A stretch of 64,000 nt of DNA from Promicromonospora sp. AC04 (GCF_003058225.1 NZ_QBUG01000004.1:186001-250000); one strand, 5' to 3'. Shown: positions 26,300 to 38,053, counted from the stretch's first letter. Numbers and translations are program-made. The notes: generated by a model not told the origin, from the letters alone.

Positions 26300-26950
26300 C
26301 TATCGAGCCACCGCGGCCTGCGGTCCCACCGGCGCCACCTCCGCCTCGGAGCCTGCAGTCAGTCCGCGGAACACGGCACGGGTGACGAGCCCGACGGCGT
26401 ACGCGGGGATCCCCACCCCGAACATGACGAGCAGCGGCAGCGCGAGCTGCCACGTCAGCCACCAGGTCGCCCCGACGACGGTGGCGCCGAGGATCGTCCA
26501 GTGCAGGGAGCCGAACCCGATCAGGAGCGCCCCGCCGAGCTGGCGCGGGATCGTGGCCAGGTCCGTCGCCGCCAGCACCGGGTACACGTAGGACCAGGTG
26601 ATCCCGACCACCCCGAGGGCGCCGACGTTGAGGATCTGGACGTACCAGCTCGACGCAAGGAAGACGTTGGTGACGATCACGGCCCCGGCCGCCAGGAGGA
26701 TCCAGGAGATCAGCATGGAGCGCCCGGCCTGCTCCCGGGCGTACCGCCAGAACACGCGGGCGGGCGGCGGGGTCTCGCCGGCGCGCAGCCACCGGTCGAC
26801 GTACTTCGCCAGGGCGTACGACGCCGGCCCGATGCCGAACACGACGAGGCCACCCGCCGTCGTCACGACCCAGAGCAGGTTGAGGAACGCGACGCGGTAC
26901 ACGCCGGTCAGGAACGTGTTGATCCGTACGAAGCCTTCGAACGAGAACAC
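26300..26950 (-). CDS. YesL-family (DUF624) membrane protein
   Basis: A 216-residue protein with five or six predicted helices and the DUF624 N-terminus (GTG start, then FSFEGFVRINTFLTGVYRVAFLNLLW). YesL-type proteins accompany LplABC-type transporters of pectin and rhamnogalacturonan fragments; their biochemical role is unsettled. AAGGGTGG upstream supports the GTG start. It sits 34 bp after the LplB gene. Confidence 0.85.
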   Translation of the reverse strand: MFSFEGFVRINTFLTGVYRVAFLNLLWVVTTAGGLVVFGIGPASYALAKYVDRWLRAGETPPPARVFWRYAREQAGRSMLISWILLAAGAVIVTNVFLASSWYVQILNVGALGVVGITWSYVYPVLAATDLATIPRQLGGALLIGFGSLHWTILGATVVGATWWLTWQLALPLLVMFGVGIPAYAVGLVTRAVFRGLTAGSEAEVAPVGPQAAVAR

Positions 26951-26984
26951 GGTGCACCACCCTTCACGGCGCGGGCCGGCCGCA

Positions 26985-27959
26985 TCAGTAGACGCCTTCT
27001 TCGCCGAAGCGCTTGGCCAGCCGGTTCGCCATGACCACGAGCAGCAGGCCGACCAGGCCCTTGAAGAGCCCGACGGCGGCCGCGTAGCTGAGCTGCCCGT
27101 TCTGGATGCCCGCCGTGTAGACGTAGGTGTCGAAGATCTCGCCGACCTCGCGGTTCAGCGAGTTCATCACCAGGAACATGTGCTCGAATCCGAGCTCCAG
27201 GAAGTCGCCGATGGCCAGGATGAACATGACGATGATCGTCGGCCGGATCGCGGGCAGCGTGATGTGCCAGGACTGCCGCAGGCGGCCCGCGCCGTCGAGC
27301 TCCGCGGCCTCGTAGAGCTGGACGTCCACGGCGGTCATCGCCGCGAGATACACGATTGTGCCCCAGCCGGCGCCCTTCCAGATCTCCTGGCCGATGTACA
27401 GCGGCCGCAGCCAGTCGGGATCGGTGAGGAACGGGACGGGCTCGCCGCCGGCGTCGACGATGAGGTTGTTGATGCTGCCGCCGTCGGTGGAGAGCAGCAC
27501 GTAGAAGATCGAGGCGACGATCACCCACGACAGGAAGTGGGGCAGGTAGATGACCGACTGCACGCCGCGCTTGAAGTACTTGCCCCGCAGCTCGTTGAGC
27601 AGCAGCGCCAGGACTATCGGCACCGGGAAGGCGAAGACCAGCAGCAGGAGGGAGATCACCAGCGTGTTGCGCAGCAGCATCACGAAGGTGTCCTCCGTGA
27701 ACAGCCGCACGAAGTGGTCGAAGCCCACCCACGGGCTGCCTCCGATGCCGAGGAACGGCATGTAGTCCTGGAAGGCGATGACCAGCCCACCCATGGGGGC
27801 GTACTTGAACACCAGGAAGTACGCGATGCCCGGCAGCGCCATCAGGTAGAGCGTCCGGTGCCGCCAGAACGGCGAGGTCCGCGGACGGCGTGCCTGCGGC
27901 CGCTCCGCGACCGCGCTCGTCCCCGGCGGTCTCGGGGTCACCGTGGTCGCCGCGCTCAT
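26985..27959 (-). CDS. Sugar ABC transporter permease, LplB/CUT1 type
   Basis: A 324-residue permease and first gene of the six-gene minus operon. It has a basic N-terminus, six helices, and coupling loop YEAAELDGAGRLRQSWHITLPA. The start is set at the ATG at 27959 because the family begins there; a longer frame to 28094 would run through the operator region. The ribosome site is weak. Confidence 0.88.
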   Translation of the reverse strand: MSAATTVTPRPPGTSAVAERPQARRPRTSPFWRHRTLYLMALPGIAYFLVFKYAPMGGLVIAFQDYMPFLGIGGSPWVGFDHFVRLFTEDTFVMLLRNTLVISLLLLVFAFPVPIVLALLLNELRGKYFKRGVQSVIYLPHFLSWVIVASIFYVLLSTDGGSINNLIVDAGGEPVPFLTDPDWLRPLYIGQEIWKGAGWGTIVYLAAMTAVDVQLYEAAELDGAGRLRQSWHITLPAIRPTIIVMFILAIGDFLELGFEHMFLVMNSLNREVGEIFDTYVYTAGIQNGQLSYAAAVGLFKGLVGLLLVVMANRLAKRFGEEGVY

Positions 27960-28048
27960 CGCCGCGACCCCACGGTCCTGGTCACTACCACCATTGGTAT
28001 GCCCTCCTGCTCGCCGTCGAGCCGAATCCGATCCTGACCTCACCGCCA

Positions 28049-28061
28049 GCAACCGGTTTCC
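28049..28061. promoter_or_regulatory. LacI-type operator, site 1
   Basis: GCAACCGGTTTCC, with the palindromic core AACCGGTT. It is the exact reverse complement of site 2 at 28147-28159 and faces the minus operon. Confidence 0.65.
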
Positions 28062-28146
28062 GGGACCGTACCGGACGAACCTTGAGGTCCGCAAGGGTGT
28101 TTATTGCCTCTCCCGCCTCTGTTTCACTCCGCGCCTACCCTGCGCA

Positions 28147-28159
28147 GGAAACCGGTTGC
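28147..28159. promoter_or_regulatory. LacI-type operator, site 2
   Basis: GGAAACCGGTTGC, directly upstream of the TACAGT -10 box, i.e. in the spacer of the GH43 promoter. Binding by the LacI-type protein encoded downstream would block transcription. Confidence 0.65.
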
Positions 28160-28245
28160 TACAGTGAGCGGGCCTCAACCGAGAGACAATCCGAGAACGG
28201 GTTTCTCTTGCGTTTCACGACGACGTGACGGACGAAAGGCAGGCG

Positions 28246-29772
28246 ATGGCGCTCTACTCCAACCCGATCCTCGACGCGGACTGGCCCGACCCGGACGCGA
28301 TCCGGGTCGGTGCCGACTTCTGGCTGATCGCGTCGAGCTTCAACCGCGCCCCCGGGCTCCCGGTCCTGCACTCACGCGACCTGGTGAGCTGGGAGCACGT
28401 CGCCAACGCGCTGCCGCACGTCCCGCCCGTCGAGCACTACGCGCTCCCCCGGCACGGCTCGGGCGTCTGGGCGCCGAGCCTGCGACACCACGACGGGGTC
28501 TTCGTCATCGTGTACCCCGATCCCGACCACGGGATCTACGTGCTCACCGCGGCCGATCCCCGCGGCCCCTGGTCCGAACCCTGGTGCCTGCTCCCGGGTC
28601 GCGGGCTGATCGACCCGTGCCCGCTCTGGGACGACGACGGCCGGGCCTACCTCGTGCACGGCTGGGCCGGCAGCCGCGCCGGTATCAAGAACCGGCTTAC
28701 CGTCGTCGAGGTAGACCCCGGGCTGCGGCAGGTCGTCGGGAGCCCGCGCACCGTCGTCGACGGCGACGAGCTGCCCGGGTTCCGCACCCTCGAAGGCCCC
28801 AAGCTGTACAAGCGGGACGGCTGGTACTGGATCTTCGCCCCGGCCGGCGGCGTGGCGACCGGGTGGCAGACCGTCTTCCGGTCCCGCTCCGTGTGGGGCC
28901 CGTACGAGCACCGGACGGTGCTCGAGCAGGACACGACGCCCGTCAACGGCCCGCACCAGGGCGCATGGGTCGACGCGCCGGACGGATCGGACTGGTTCCT
29001 GCACTTCCAGGACCGCGGCGTCTTCGGGCGCGTCGTGCACCTGCAGCCGATGCGCTGGGAGGAGGGGTGGCCGCAGGTCGGCGAGCCCCTGCGAGACGGA
29101 CGCGGCCGGCCTGTCCTCGAGCATCCCCTGCCCGTCCCGGCGGCTGGTGACGGGCAGCAGGAGCCAGTCCGCAGCGACGACTTCGCCGCTCCCGTGCTGG
29201 CCACCCGCTGGCACTGGCAGGCGAACCCGCGGCCCGACTGGTACGAGGTGCCCGGCGACGGCACGCTCCGCCTCCGGGCGCAGGTCTCCGCCCGCAGCGA
29301 CCTCCGCGAGCAGGGTGCGGTGCTCTGCCAGCAGCTCCCGGGTCAGCCGAGCACGTGGACGACACGCGTGACCCTCCAGGGGGACGCCCCGGGCACCCGG
29401 TGCGGGCTGGTGCTCCTCGGCCGCGAGTACGCCTGGGCCGGCCTCGTGCGTAAGCCGACCGGCATCGACCTCACCCTCCGACACGGTGCCGTAGGGAACA
29501 TCGAGGAGTCGTTCGCGCGGACCTCGGCACCGGACGGCACCCTCGACCTGCGCCTCACCGTCGAGGCCGACGGCGCGGCCATCTTCTCGTGGCGCTCCCC
29601 CGACACGGAGACGTGGCACGACCTCGCGCGGGCGTGGACCGCGGTGGAAGGGCACTGGATCGGCGCGGAGGTCGGGCTCTTCGCCGCCGCCCCGCCGGGC
29701 ACGCCGGTCGACGAGCGCGGTGGTGCGCTGTTCGGCCCCGTTCGGGTCACCGTCGCAGGAAAGGACGCATGA
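28246..29772 (+). CDS. GH43-family glycoside hydrolase
   Basis: A 508-residue five-bladed beta-propeller enzyme. Catalytic Asp lies in the N-terminal ILDADWPDPDAI segment, the pKa-modulating Asp in LIDPCPLWDDDG, and the general acid Glu in LEGPKLYKRDGW. A C-terminal beta-sandwich (about 310-505) follows. It has no signal peptide. Likely activities are arabinofuranosidase, xylosidase or exo-galactanase on imported oligomers. ATG at 28246 has AAAGG 6 nt upstream; a GTG 21 nt earlier lacks one. Its stop overlaps the regulator start (ATGA). Confidence 0.88.
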   Translation: MALYSNPILDADWPDPDAIRVGADFWLIASSFNRAPGLPVLHSRDLVSWEHVANALPHVPPVEHYALPRHGSGVWAPSLRHHDGVFVIVYPDPDHGIYVLTAADPRGPWSEPWCLLPGRGLIDPCPLWDDDGRAYLVHGWAGSRAGIKNRLTVVEVDPGLRQVVGSPRTVVDGDELPGFRTLEGPKLYKRDGWYWIFAPAGGVATGWQTVFRSRSVWGPYEHRTVLEQDTTPVNGPHQGAWVDAPDGSDWFLHFQDRGVFGRVVHLQPMRWEEGWPQVGEPLRDGRGRPVLEHPLPVPAAGDGQQEPVRSDDFAAPVLATRWHWQANPRPDWYEVPGDGTLRLRAQVSARSDLREQGAVLCQQLPGQPSTWTTRVTLQGDAPGTRCGLVLLGREYAWAGLVRKPTGIDLTLRHGAVGNIEESFARTSAPDGTLDLRLTVEADGAAIFSWRSPDTETWHDLARAWTAVEGHWIGAEVGLFAAAPPGTPVDERGGALFGPVRVTVAGKDA

Positions 29773-31745
29773 TGGCGCGGTTCGCGAAGAGCGGCGCGAC
29801 GATCGGCCAGGTGGCCGCTGCCGCGGGGGTGTCCCGGGCCACCGTGTCGCGCGTCATGAACGGGCAGTCGACGGTCGATGCGAACATGGCCGAGCGGGTG
29901 CGCGCGGCCGCCGCCGAGCTGCAGTACCGCCCCAGCACGATGGCGCGCGGCCTCTCCCTCGGCCGGACGAACACCGTCGCGCTGGTGGTCCCGGACCTCG
30001 GGAACCCGATGTTCCAGCAGATCCTGCGCGGCGCGGTCGCCGCGTCCGAGCCGTTCGGCTTCCGGTTCCTGGTCGCCGAGACCGCGGAGCATGCCGACGC
30101 CGAGGCCGAGATCGCCCTCGAGGCGCGGCTGCGCTGCGACGCCCTGATCCTCGCCGCGCCGCGCAGCCCGGAGGCCGTCCTGCGGGAGCTGCTGCCCCAG
30201 GTCGAGCCGACCGTCCTCATCAACCGCGAGGTCGCGGGGCTCGACGTGCCGACGGTCCGCGTCGACTACGGCGCGGGCGTGCACAGCGTCGTCGACCACC
30301 TCGTCGCGCTGGGTCACCGCGAGCTCGCCTACGTCGCCGGGCCACGGGCCAGCGCCTCCCATGCGTTGCGCGTCCGCGCGCTCGAGGAGGCCCGCGAGCG
30401 GCACAGCAGCCTCCGGGTCACCACGGTGCCGTGCGGGTCCACCGTCGACGACGGCTACCGGGTCGCCGACGAGGTGCTCGCGAGCGGGGCGACGGGGGTG
30501 GTGGCGTTCAACGACCTCGTCGCGTTCGGGCTGCTCGCCCGGCTCAACGAGACGGGGGTCGACGTCCCCGGGGACATCTCGATCGCGGGCTTCGACGACA
30601 TCGAGCTCGCGCACTACGCGACCCCCTCCCTGACGACGGCGGCCGTGCCCCAGGCAGAGCTCGGCAGGCGGGCCTGGGGTCTCCTGCACCAGCTCGTCAC
30701 GAACCGCGGCGCGACGTCGGGCGCGGAGATCCCCTCGAGGAACCCGCTCGTGATGCCGGGTCTCGTCGTGCGGTCCAGCACCGGACCCGTCCCCCCGGCG
30801 CGGCGCCTCCCGACGCCGTCGTCCGACCGAGCGGGTAGTGCCCGGACCGCCGCGCCGGGCGGGCGCGCGACCTGGGCCGCCACGAGCGACGGCTGGACCC
30901 TGACGGCCGACGACCAGCCGCTCACCAGGTACGCCGACGGCGAGTCCATGCCCGGGGTGCACAGCCCGCGCCCGTACCTACATCCCCTGCACTCGCTCGG
31001 TGGTGTCGCGATGACCCAGATCACGCCGACCGACCACCGGCACCACTACGGGGTGTCGATGGCGGTAGCCGACGTGAACGGGACCACCTACTGGGGAGGT
31101 CGGACGTTCGTCCGCGGCCAAGGCCCGACCCTGCTCGCCAACCACGGCCGGCAGCACACGGTCTCCGCCGCGGTGGTCGAGGGCGGGGCGACGCTCTCGA
31201 GCCAGGTCCGCTGGGCGGACGAGCACGGCTGGGACCAGCTCGTCGAGCAACGCCGCCTCACGGGTCTGCTCCTCCCGGAGGTCGAGGCCTGGGCGCTCGG
31301 CTGGTCGAGCCGGCTCCGGGCGGGCGACTCGGACGTGGTGATCGGCAGCCCGGCGACGAGCGGCCGGCCCGGGGCGGGATACGGCGGGCTCTTCTGGCGC
31401 CTCCCGTTCGCCGACGAGAGCTCGGTGCTCACCGCGGACGCCGACTCCGAGGTCCGGGCACACGGCTCGCGCTCGCCGTGGATAGCGGTCGAGCGACGCA
31501 CCGGCGACGCGTGGACGACGCTCCTGCTCGTGCAGCCCGGCGACGTCGACCCCTGGTTCGTGCGGGTCACCGACTACGTCGGGGCCGGTCCCGCGCTCGC
31601 GTGGGAAGCGCCCCGGCGCATCGCCGCCGGGACGTCGCTCGACGTCGAGCTGGTCGCCGCGGTCGCCGATCGGCGGCTCGACGCCGCCGACGCGGCGGAC
31701 CTGGCCGAGTTCGCGGTGGCCCGGCTACGAGCGACGGCGAAGTAG
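29769..31745 (+). CDS. LacI-family regulator fused to a DUF6807 (PmoA-like) domain
   Basis: A 658-residue two-part protein in one uninterrupted frame. Residues 1-345 are a LacI/GalR repressor: HTH TIGQVAAAAGVSRATVSRVMNG (11-32), then the periplasmic-binding-protein-like effector domain ending near VVRSSTGPVP. After a linker, residues about 365-655 match the DUF6807/'PmoA' family, with the His-rich core DHRHHYGVSMAVADVNG, GGRTFVRGQG and NHGRQ. DUF6807 is usually a stand-alone protein of unknown, probably carbohydrate-related, function. It is coupled to the GH43 gene by a 4-bp overlap and likely binds the two operators at 28049 and 28147. Confidence 0.8.
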   Translation: MMARFAKSGATIGQVAAAAGVSRATVSRVMNGQSTVDANMAERVRAAAAELQYRPSTMARGLSLGRTNTVALVVPDLGNPMFQQILRGAVAASEPFGFRFLVAETAEHADAEAEIALEARLRCDALILAAPRSPEAVLRELLPQVEPTVLINREVAGLDVPTVRVDYGAGVHSVVDHLVALGHRELAYVAGPRASASHALRVRALEEARERHSSLRVTTVPCGSTVDDGYRVADEVLASGATGVVAFNDLVAFGLLARLNETGVDVPGDISIAGFDDIELAHYATPSLTTAAVPQAELGRRAWGLLHQLVTNRGATSGAEIPSRNPLVMPGLVVRSSTGPVPPARRLPTPSSDRAGSARTAAPGGRATWAATSDGWTLTADDQPLTRYADGESMPGVHSPRPYLHPLHSLGGVAMTQITPTDHRHHYGVSMAVADVNGTTYWGGRTFVRGQGPTLLANHGRQHTVSAAVVEGGATLSSQVRWADEHGWDQLVEQRRLTGLLLPEVEAWALGWSSRLRAGDSDVVIGSPATSGRPGAGYGGLFWRLPFADESSVLTADADSEVRAHGSRSPWIAVERRTGDAWTTLLLVQPGDVDPWFVRVTDYVGAGPALAWEAPRRIAAGTSLDVELVAAVADRRLDAADAADLAEFAVARLRATAK

Positions 31746-31749
31746 CCGG

Positions 31750-32262
31750 CTACTTTCGGCGGTAGGTCAGGTGGCGGTAGCGCAGGCCCGACGACGATGT
31801 CGTCCACTCGGTCGACGAGGCGACCGACCACTCCGCGCCGATCTCGGGGGCGAACGCGTCGCCCTCGACCTCGGTGTTGATCTCGGTGACCTTGAGCACG
31901 TCGGCGATCGGCAGCGACTCGCTGTAGATCTGGGATCCGCCGATGACCCAGATCTCGTCCCCGCCGGGCGCGTCCGCCGCGATCTTGAGGGCCTCGCCGA
32001 TCGACCCGGCCGGCACGACGTCGGCTTCGGCGTCCGGCACGCCGAACGGGCCGCGCGACGAGACGACGATGTTGGTGCGGCCGGGCAGCGGGCGCTTCGG
32101 CAGCGACTCCCAGGTGAGCCGGCCCATCACGACGGGGTGTCCCGCCGTCGTCCGCTTGAAGTGTGCGAAGTCCTCCGGCACGTGCCACGGGATGTCACCG
32201 CCCGCGCCGATGACGGGCCGGCCTGCGGCGTCGCGCGCCTGTCCCCAGATGAGCCCGATCAT
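31750..32262 (-). CDS. folA: Dihydrofolate reductase
   Basis: A 170-residue enzyme reducing dihydrofolate to tetrahydrofolate with NADPH. Landmarks: PWHVPEDFAHFK with the active-site acidic residue, the GRLTWESLP segment, RTNIVVSS and the GGSQIY motif. The ATG shares one base with the thyA stop (TGATG), so synthesis is coupled to thymidylate synthase, which produces dihydrofolate. Its stop lies 4 bp from the convergent LacI-fusion stop. Confidence 0.95.
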   Translation of the reverse strand: MIGLIWGQARDAAGRPVIGAGGDIPWHVPEDFAHFKRTTAGHPVVMGRLTWESLPKRPLPGRTNIVVSSRGPFGVPDAEADVVPAGSIGEALKIAADAPGGDEIWVIGGSQIYSESLPIADVLKVTEINTEVEGDAFAPEIGAEWSVASSTEWTTSSSGLRYRHLTYRRK

Positions 32263-33065
32263 CAGACGGCGATCGGGGCCTTGATGGTGGGGTGCGACAC
32301 GTAGCCCAGCACCTCGACATCCTCGAACTCGTAGTCGAAGATCGAGTCGCGCGGGGCCAGCCGCAGCGACGGGTACGGGTACGGGTCGCGCGCGAGCTGC
32401 GTCTCGACCTGCTCCACGTGGTTGTCGTAGATGTGCACGTCGCCGCCGGTCCACACGAACTCGCCGACGTCGAGGCCGGTCTGCGCCGCGACCATGTGCG
32501 TGAGCAGCGCGTACGAGGCGATGTTGAACGGCACCCCGAGGAACAGGTCCGCCGAGCGCTGGTAGAGCTGGCAGCTCAGCTTGCCGTCGGCCACGTAGAA
32601 CTGGAACAGGGCGTGGCACGGCGGCAGGGCCATGTCGTCCACCTCGGCCGGGTTCCAGGCCGTGACGACGTGCCGCCGCGAGTCCGGGTTGGTGCGGATC
32701 TGCTCGACGACCTTCGCGATCTGGTCCACGTGCCCGCCGTCGGGCGTGGGCCAGGAGCGCCACTGGACGCCGTACACCGGGCCCAGCTCGCCGGACTCGT
32801 CGGCCCAGTCGTCCCAGATCTTCACGCCGCGCTCCTGCAGCCAGCGCACGTTGGAGTCGCCGCGCAGGAACCACAGCAGCTCGTACACGACCGACTTGAG
32901 GTGCACGCGCTTGGTGGTGATCAGCGGGAACCCCTGCGTCAGGTCGTACCGGATCTGCCGTCCGAACACGCTGCGCGTGCCCGTGCCGGTCCGGTCGCCC
33001 TTGGGGGTCCCGGTGGCGAGCACGTCGCGAAGCAGGTCCTCGTACGGGGTGTCGATCTCGCTCAT
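32262..33065 (-). CDS. thyA: Thymidylate synthase
   Basis: A 267-residue ThyA-type enzyme methylating dUMP to dTMP. The nucleophile Cys is in [12 protein letters not shown]. The phosphate-binding [10 protein letters not shown] and [12 protein letters not shown] segments are conserved. The ATG at 33065 follows TAGTCT (33078-33073) by 7 nt and has no Shine-Dalgarno, so the mRNA is probably leaderless. It forms an operon with folA. Confidence 0.97.
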   Translation of the reverse strand: MSEIDTPYEDLLRDVLATGTPKGDRTGTGTRSVFGRQIRYDLTQGFPLITTKRVHLKSVVYELLWFLRGDSNVRWLQERGVKIWDDWADESGELGPVYGVQWRSWPTPDGGHVDQIAKVVEQIRTNPDSRRHVVTAWNPAEVDDMALPPCHALFQFYVADGKLSCQLYQRSADLFLGVPFNIASYALLTHMVAAQTGLDVGEFVWTGGDVHIYDNHVEQVETQLARDPYPYPSLRLAPRDSIFDYEFEDVEVLGYVSHPTIKAPIAV

Positions 33066-33072
33066 GTGGCAA

Positions 33073-33078
33073 AGACTA
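33073..33078 (-). promoter_or_regulatory. -10 box of thyA-folA (leaderless)
   Basis: TAGTCT, 7 nt before the thyA ATG. Confidence 0.5.
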
Positions 33079-33128
33079 CGACGGGCACCTCGGTGAGCCC
33101 GGAGACGCACCGTCTCCGCCCGGAACGA

Positions 33129-33689
33129 TCAGTCCTGCTCGGTCTTCAGGTCCTTGAGCCGGGCCCCACGACGGCGGTACAGCACGCCCATCGTCACGAT
33201 CACGAGCGCCACGACGACCCCGGCCACGGCGCCCCACGCGGACCCGCCGCGGAACGCCGGCCCGTCCACGTCGAGGATCCGCTCGCCCGCGTGCGACGCG
33301 GCCGACGTCCCCAGCACGATCCCGAGCGTCAGCAGGTTCGGCACCGCGAACAGGGCGGCCAGCACCACGTACGCGCTGCGTACCTGCCAGGACCGCCTGG
33401 ACAGGACCGCCAGGGCCAGGAGCAGCACCGGTACCAGCGTGAACACCGCCCCGGTCATCAGCCCCCACCAGGCACCCGCGGCGAACGACCCGTCCACCGC
33501 GTTGCCGATCACCTGAGCCCACCAGCGCGGCAGGAACGCGGACAGGAAGAGGTAGATCAGCCACACGCCCAGGATCACGCCGAGCACGCCGAGCACGCGC
33601 TTCCCGATGTCGCGCCAGTCCGGACTCCACCGCGCGCCGCCCGACGTCGGACCGGTCGCCTCCGGCTTGCCGCTCACGTTCTGCGCCAT
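33129..33689 (-). CDS. Hypothetical four-helix membrane protein
   Basis: A 186-residue protein with hydrophobic segments at about 32-52, 70-93, 103-125 and 147-167 and a basic cytoplasmic C-terminus (RRRGARLKDLKTEQD). No family is recognised. The ATG at 33689 is preceded by AACGAT at 6 nt and no ribosome site, so it may be leaderless. It lies 63 bp upstream of thyA on the same strand. Confidence 0.6.
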   Translation of the reverse strand: MAQNVSGKPEATGPTSGGARWSPDWRDIGKRVLGVLGVILGVWLIYLFLSAFLPRWWAQVIGNAVDGSFAAGAWWGLMTGAVFTLVPVLLLALAVLSRRSWQVRSAYVVLAALFAVPNLLTLGIVLGTSAASHAGERILDVDGPAFRGGSAWGAVAGVVVALVIVTMGVLYRRRGARLKDLKTEQD

Positions 33690-33836
33690 GGCACGATCGT
33701 TGCAGCGCCGTGGCGAGTCTGCGCGGCGAACGGGAACGTCACGAACGCCGTCCGCGTTGACCATTGGGCCGGACCGACCGGAGGCGCTGGACCCAGCTCC
33801 GTGACCGTGTCGGTGACCAGTGGAAGGATGATCCTC

Positions 33837-34319
33837 ATGACGGAGCAGACCACCACCTCGGGCGCCACGAGCACCGAAGACGCCGTGACCCCCTCGCCCA
33901 CCGACCCGCTGTGGGTCGAGCGCAACGGAACGCGCACGTACACGGGCTTCTCGGCCCGCGGCGCCCGCGTCGAGATCGGGCCCGCGAGTGCCGGGGCGGT
34001 GTTCACGCCGGGCGAGCTGCTGAAGATCGCGCTCGCGGCGTGCGCCGGGATGAGCAGCGACAGGGCGTTCTCGCGCCGTCTGGGTGACGACTACAAGACC
34101 ACCATCCGGGTCGAGGACCCGAAGGACATGGCGGAGGACCGGTACCCGGTGCTCACCGAGAAGTTCGAGATCGACCTGTCCACCCTCAGCGACGAGGACC
34201 GGGCGAAGCTCCTGACGATCGCCCAGCGGTCGATCGACAAGACGTGCACCGTGGGCCGCACGCTCAAGGCCGGCGCCCAGGTTCCGGACGCGCAGTTCGA
34301 CCAGCCGGCGGAGGGCTGA
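33837..34319 (+). CDS. OsmC-family peroxiredoxin-like protein
   Basis: A 160-residue OsmC/Ohr-fold protein that reduces organic hydroperoxides through two cysteines, Cys69 (ALAACAGMSSD) and Cys137 (DKTCTVGRTL). Such proteins act as cytosolic dimers. The ATG at 33837 has GGAAGG about 10 nt upstream; an ATG 9 nt earlier would leave no room for it. The next gene starts 1 bp after its stop. Confidence 0.88.
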   Translation: MTEQTTTSGATSTEDAVTPSPTDPLWVERNGTRTYTGFSARGARVEIGPASAGAVFTPGELLKIALAACAGMSSDRAFSRRLGDDYKTTIRVEDPKDMAEDRYPVLTEKFEIDLSTLSDEDRAKLLTIAQRSIDKTCTVGRTLKAGAQVPDAQFDQPAEG

Positions 34320-34320
34320 C

Positions 34321-35103
34321 ATGACCGACGACAAGCAGCGGCTGACCGCGCCGGAGTCCAACGGCCAGGCGACTCCGGGCGACGCGATCGTCAAGCCGGA
34401 CAACTCCGTGGAGGTCACGCCGGCGGACTGGGTCAACTACAAGCCAGAGGGCCCCCTGGACTACCTGGTCGACAAGGCGGTGACCATCCCGTCGGCGACC
34501 ATCCACAAGCATGTGGACAAGATGCGCGCCCGGAACCCCAACGCGACGCCGGCGGAGATCATCCGGCTCCTGGAGAAGGAGTACCTCCGGGTCATCCAGA
34601 CCACGGGCGGCGCCGTCGGCGCGGCCGCCGCGTTCCCGGCGGTCGGCACCGCGGCGAGCGTCGCGCTGTCGACGAGCGACGTGGCCACGTTCTTCGCCTC
34701 GTCCGCGGCGTTCTCCCTCGCGGTGGCCGACGTGCACGGCATCGACGTCCAGGACGTCCCGCGCCGACGGGCGCTGCTGCTCGCCACTGTGCTCGGTGAC
34801 CAGGGCGCCAAGGACGTCGAGGACGCCATCGGCGGTTCGGGGGTCGCGTGGGGCAAGGTGCTGCTCACGACGATGCCGCGCACCACGCTGCAGCGGGTGA
34901 ACAAGGCGCTCACGCATCAGTTCATCAGGAAGCAGGTCGCCAAGCAGAGCGGCCTGCTGCTGGGCCGCATCCTGCCGTTCGGCATCGGCGCGGTGGTCGG
35001 CTGGGTCGGGGCGCGCGCCCTCGGCCACGGCGTGATCGCCCAGTCCCGGGTCGCGTTCGGCACTCCCCCGGGCCGGTTCCCGCGCGTCATCGAGCAGAGG
35101 TAG
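34321..35103 (+). CDS. EcsC-like protein (tentative)
   Basis: A 260-residue protein. The central hydrophobic region AVGAAAAFPAVGTAASVALSTSD followed by a helical domain is reminiscent of the EcsC family, whose function is not established. A second hydrophobic Gly-rich stretch (LLLGRILPFGIGAVVGWVGARAL) near the C-terminus may associate with the membrane. It begins 1 bp after the OsmC gene and is likely cotranscribed with it. The assignment rests on local similarity only. Confidence 0.5.
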   Translation: MTDDKQRLTAPESNGQATPGDAIVKPDNSVEVTPADWVNYKPEGPLDYLVDKAVTIPSATIHKHVDKMRARNPNATPAEIIRLLEKEYLRVIQTTGGAVGAAAAFPAVGTAASVALSTSDVATFFASSAAFSLAVADVHGIDVQDVPRRRALLLATVLGDQGAKDVEDAIGGSGVAWGKVLLTTMPRTTLQRVNKALTHQFIRKQVAKQSGLLLGRILPFGIGAVVGWVGARALGHGVIAQSRVAFGTPPGRFPRVIEQR

Positions 35104-35121
35104 CCCGGACCCGGCGCCGTC

Positions 35122-35162
35122 CCGAGCCTGTCGAGGGGCGCCCGTCCGAGACTGTCGAAGGG
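35122..35162. repeat. Two REP-like units (GAGCCTGTCGA type)
   Basis: Near-identical units at 35122-35137 (ccgagcctgtcgaggg) and 35146-35162 (ccgagactgtcgaaggg). The core CGAGCCTGTCGAAGG is a repeat seen in intergenic DNA of many high-GC bacteria. It lies just after the EcsC-like gene. Confidence 0.5.
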
Positions 35163-35212
35163 TCGAGCGGCCGATATCCGCCAACTGCTCGGCGAGTTTC
35201 CGAAACCCGACC

Positions 35213-35218
35213 TAGGCT
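35213..35218 (+). promoter_or_regulatory. -10 box of rocD (leaderless)
   Basis: TAGGCT, 7 nt before the ATG at 35226. Confidence 0.5.
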
Positions 35219-35225
35219 GCGGGGC

Positions 35226-37974
<2,749 letters not shown>

Positions 37975-37979
37975 ATCCC

Positions 37980-38053
37980 TGGCGAGAAAGAACTCTGGCG
38001 AGGTAGAACCACAGATCGCTGTGGTTCTACCTCGCCAGAGTTCTTTCTCGCCA
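37980..38053. terminator. 35-bp perfect palindrome between convergent genes
   Basis: Arms 37980-38014 and 38019-38053 match over all 35 bp around a 4-nt spacer, the longest in the window. The arm itself contains TGGCGAG twice. It separates the aspartate aminotransferase from the universal stress protein, which converge. No U-tract. Presumed bidirectional terminator. Confidence 0.6.

Larger units (their letters stand above)
27960..28245. promoter_or_regulatory. Divergent promoter region of the pectin-type locus
   Basis: A 286-bp gap between the LplB-type operon and the GH43-LacI operon. It holds two copies of one 13-bp operator-like sequence in opposite orientation and a plus-strand -10 (TACAGT, 28160-28165). 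No small gene is credible here. Confidence 0.6.
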
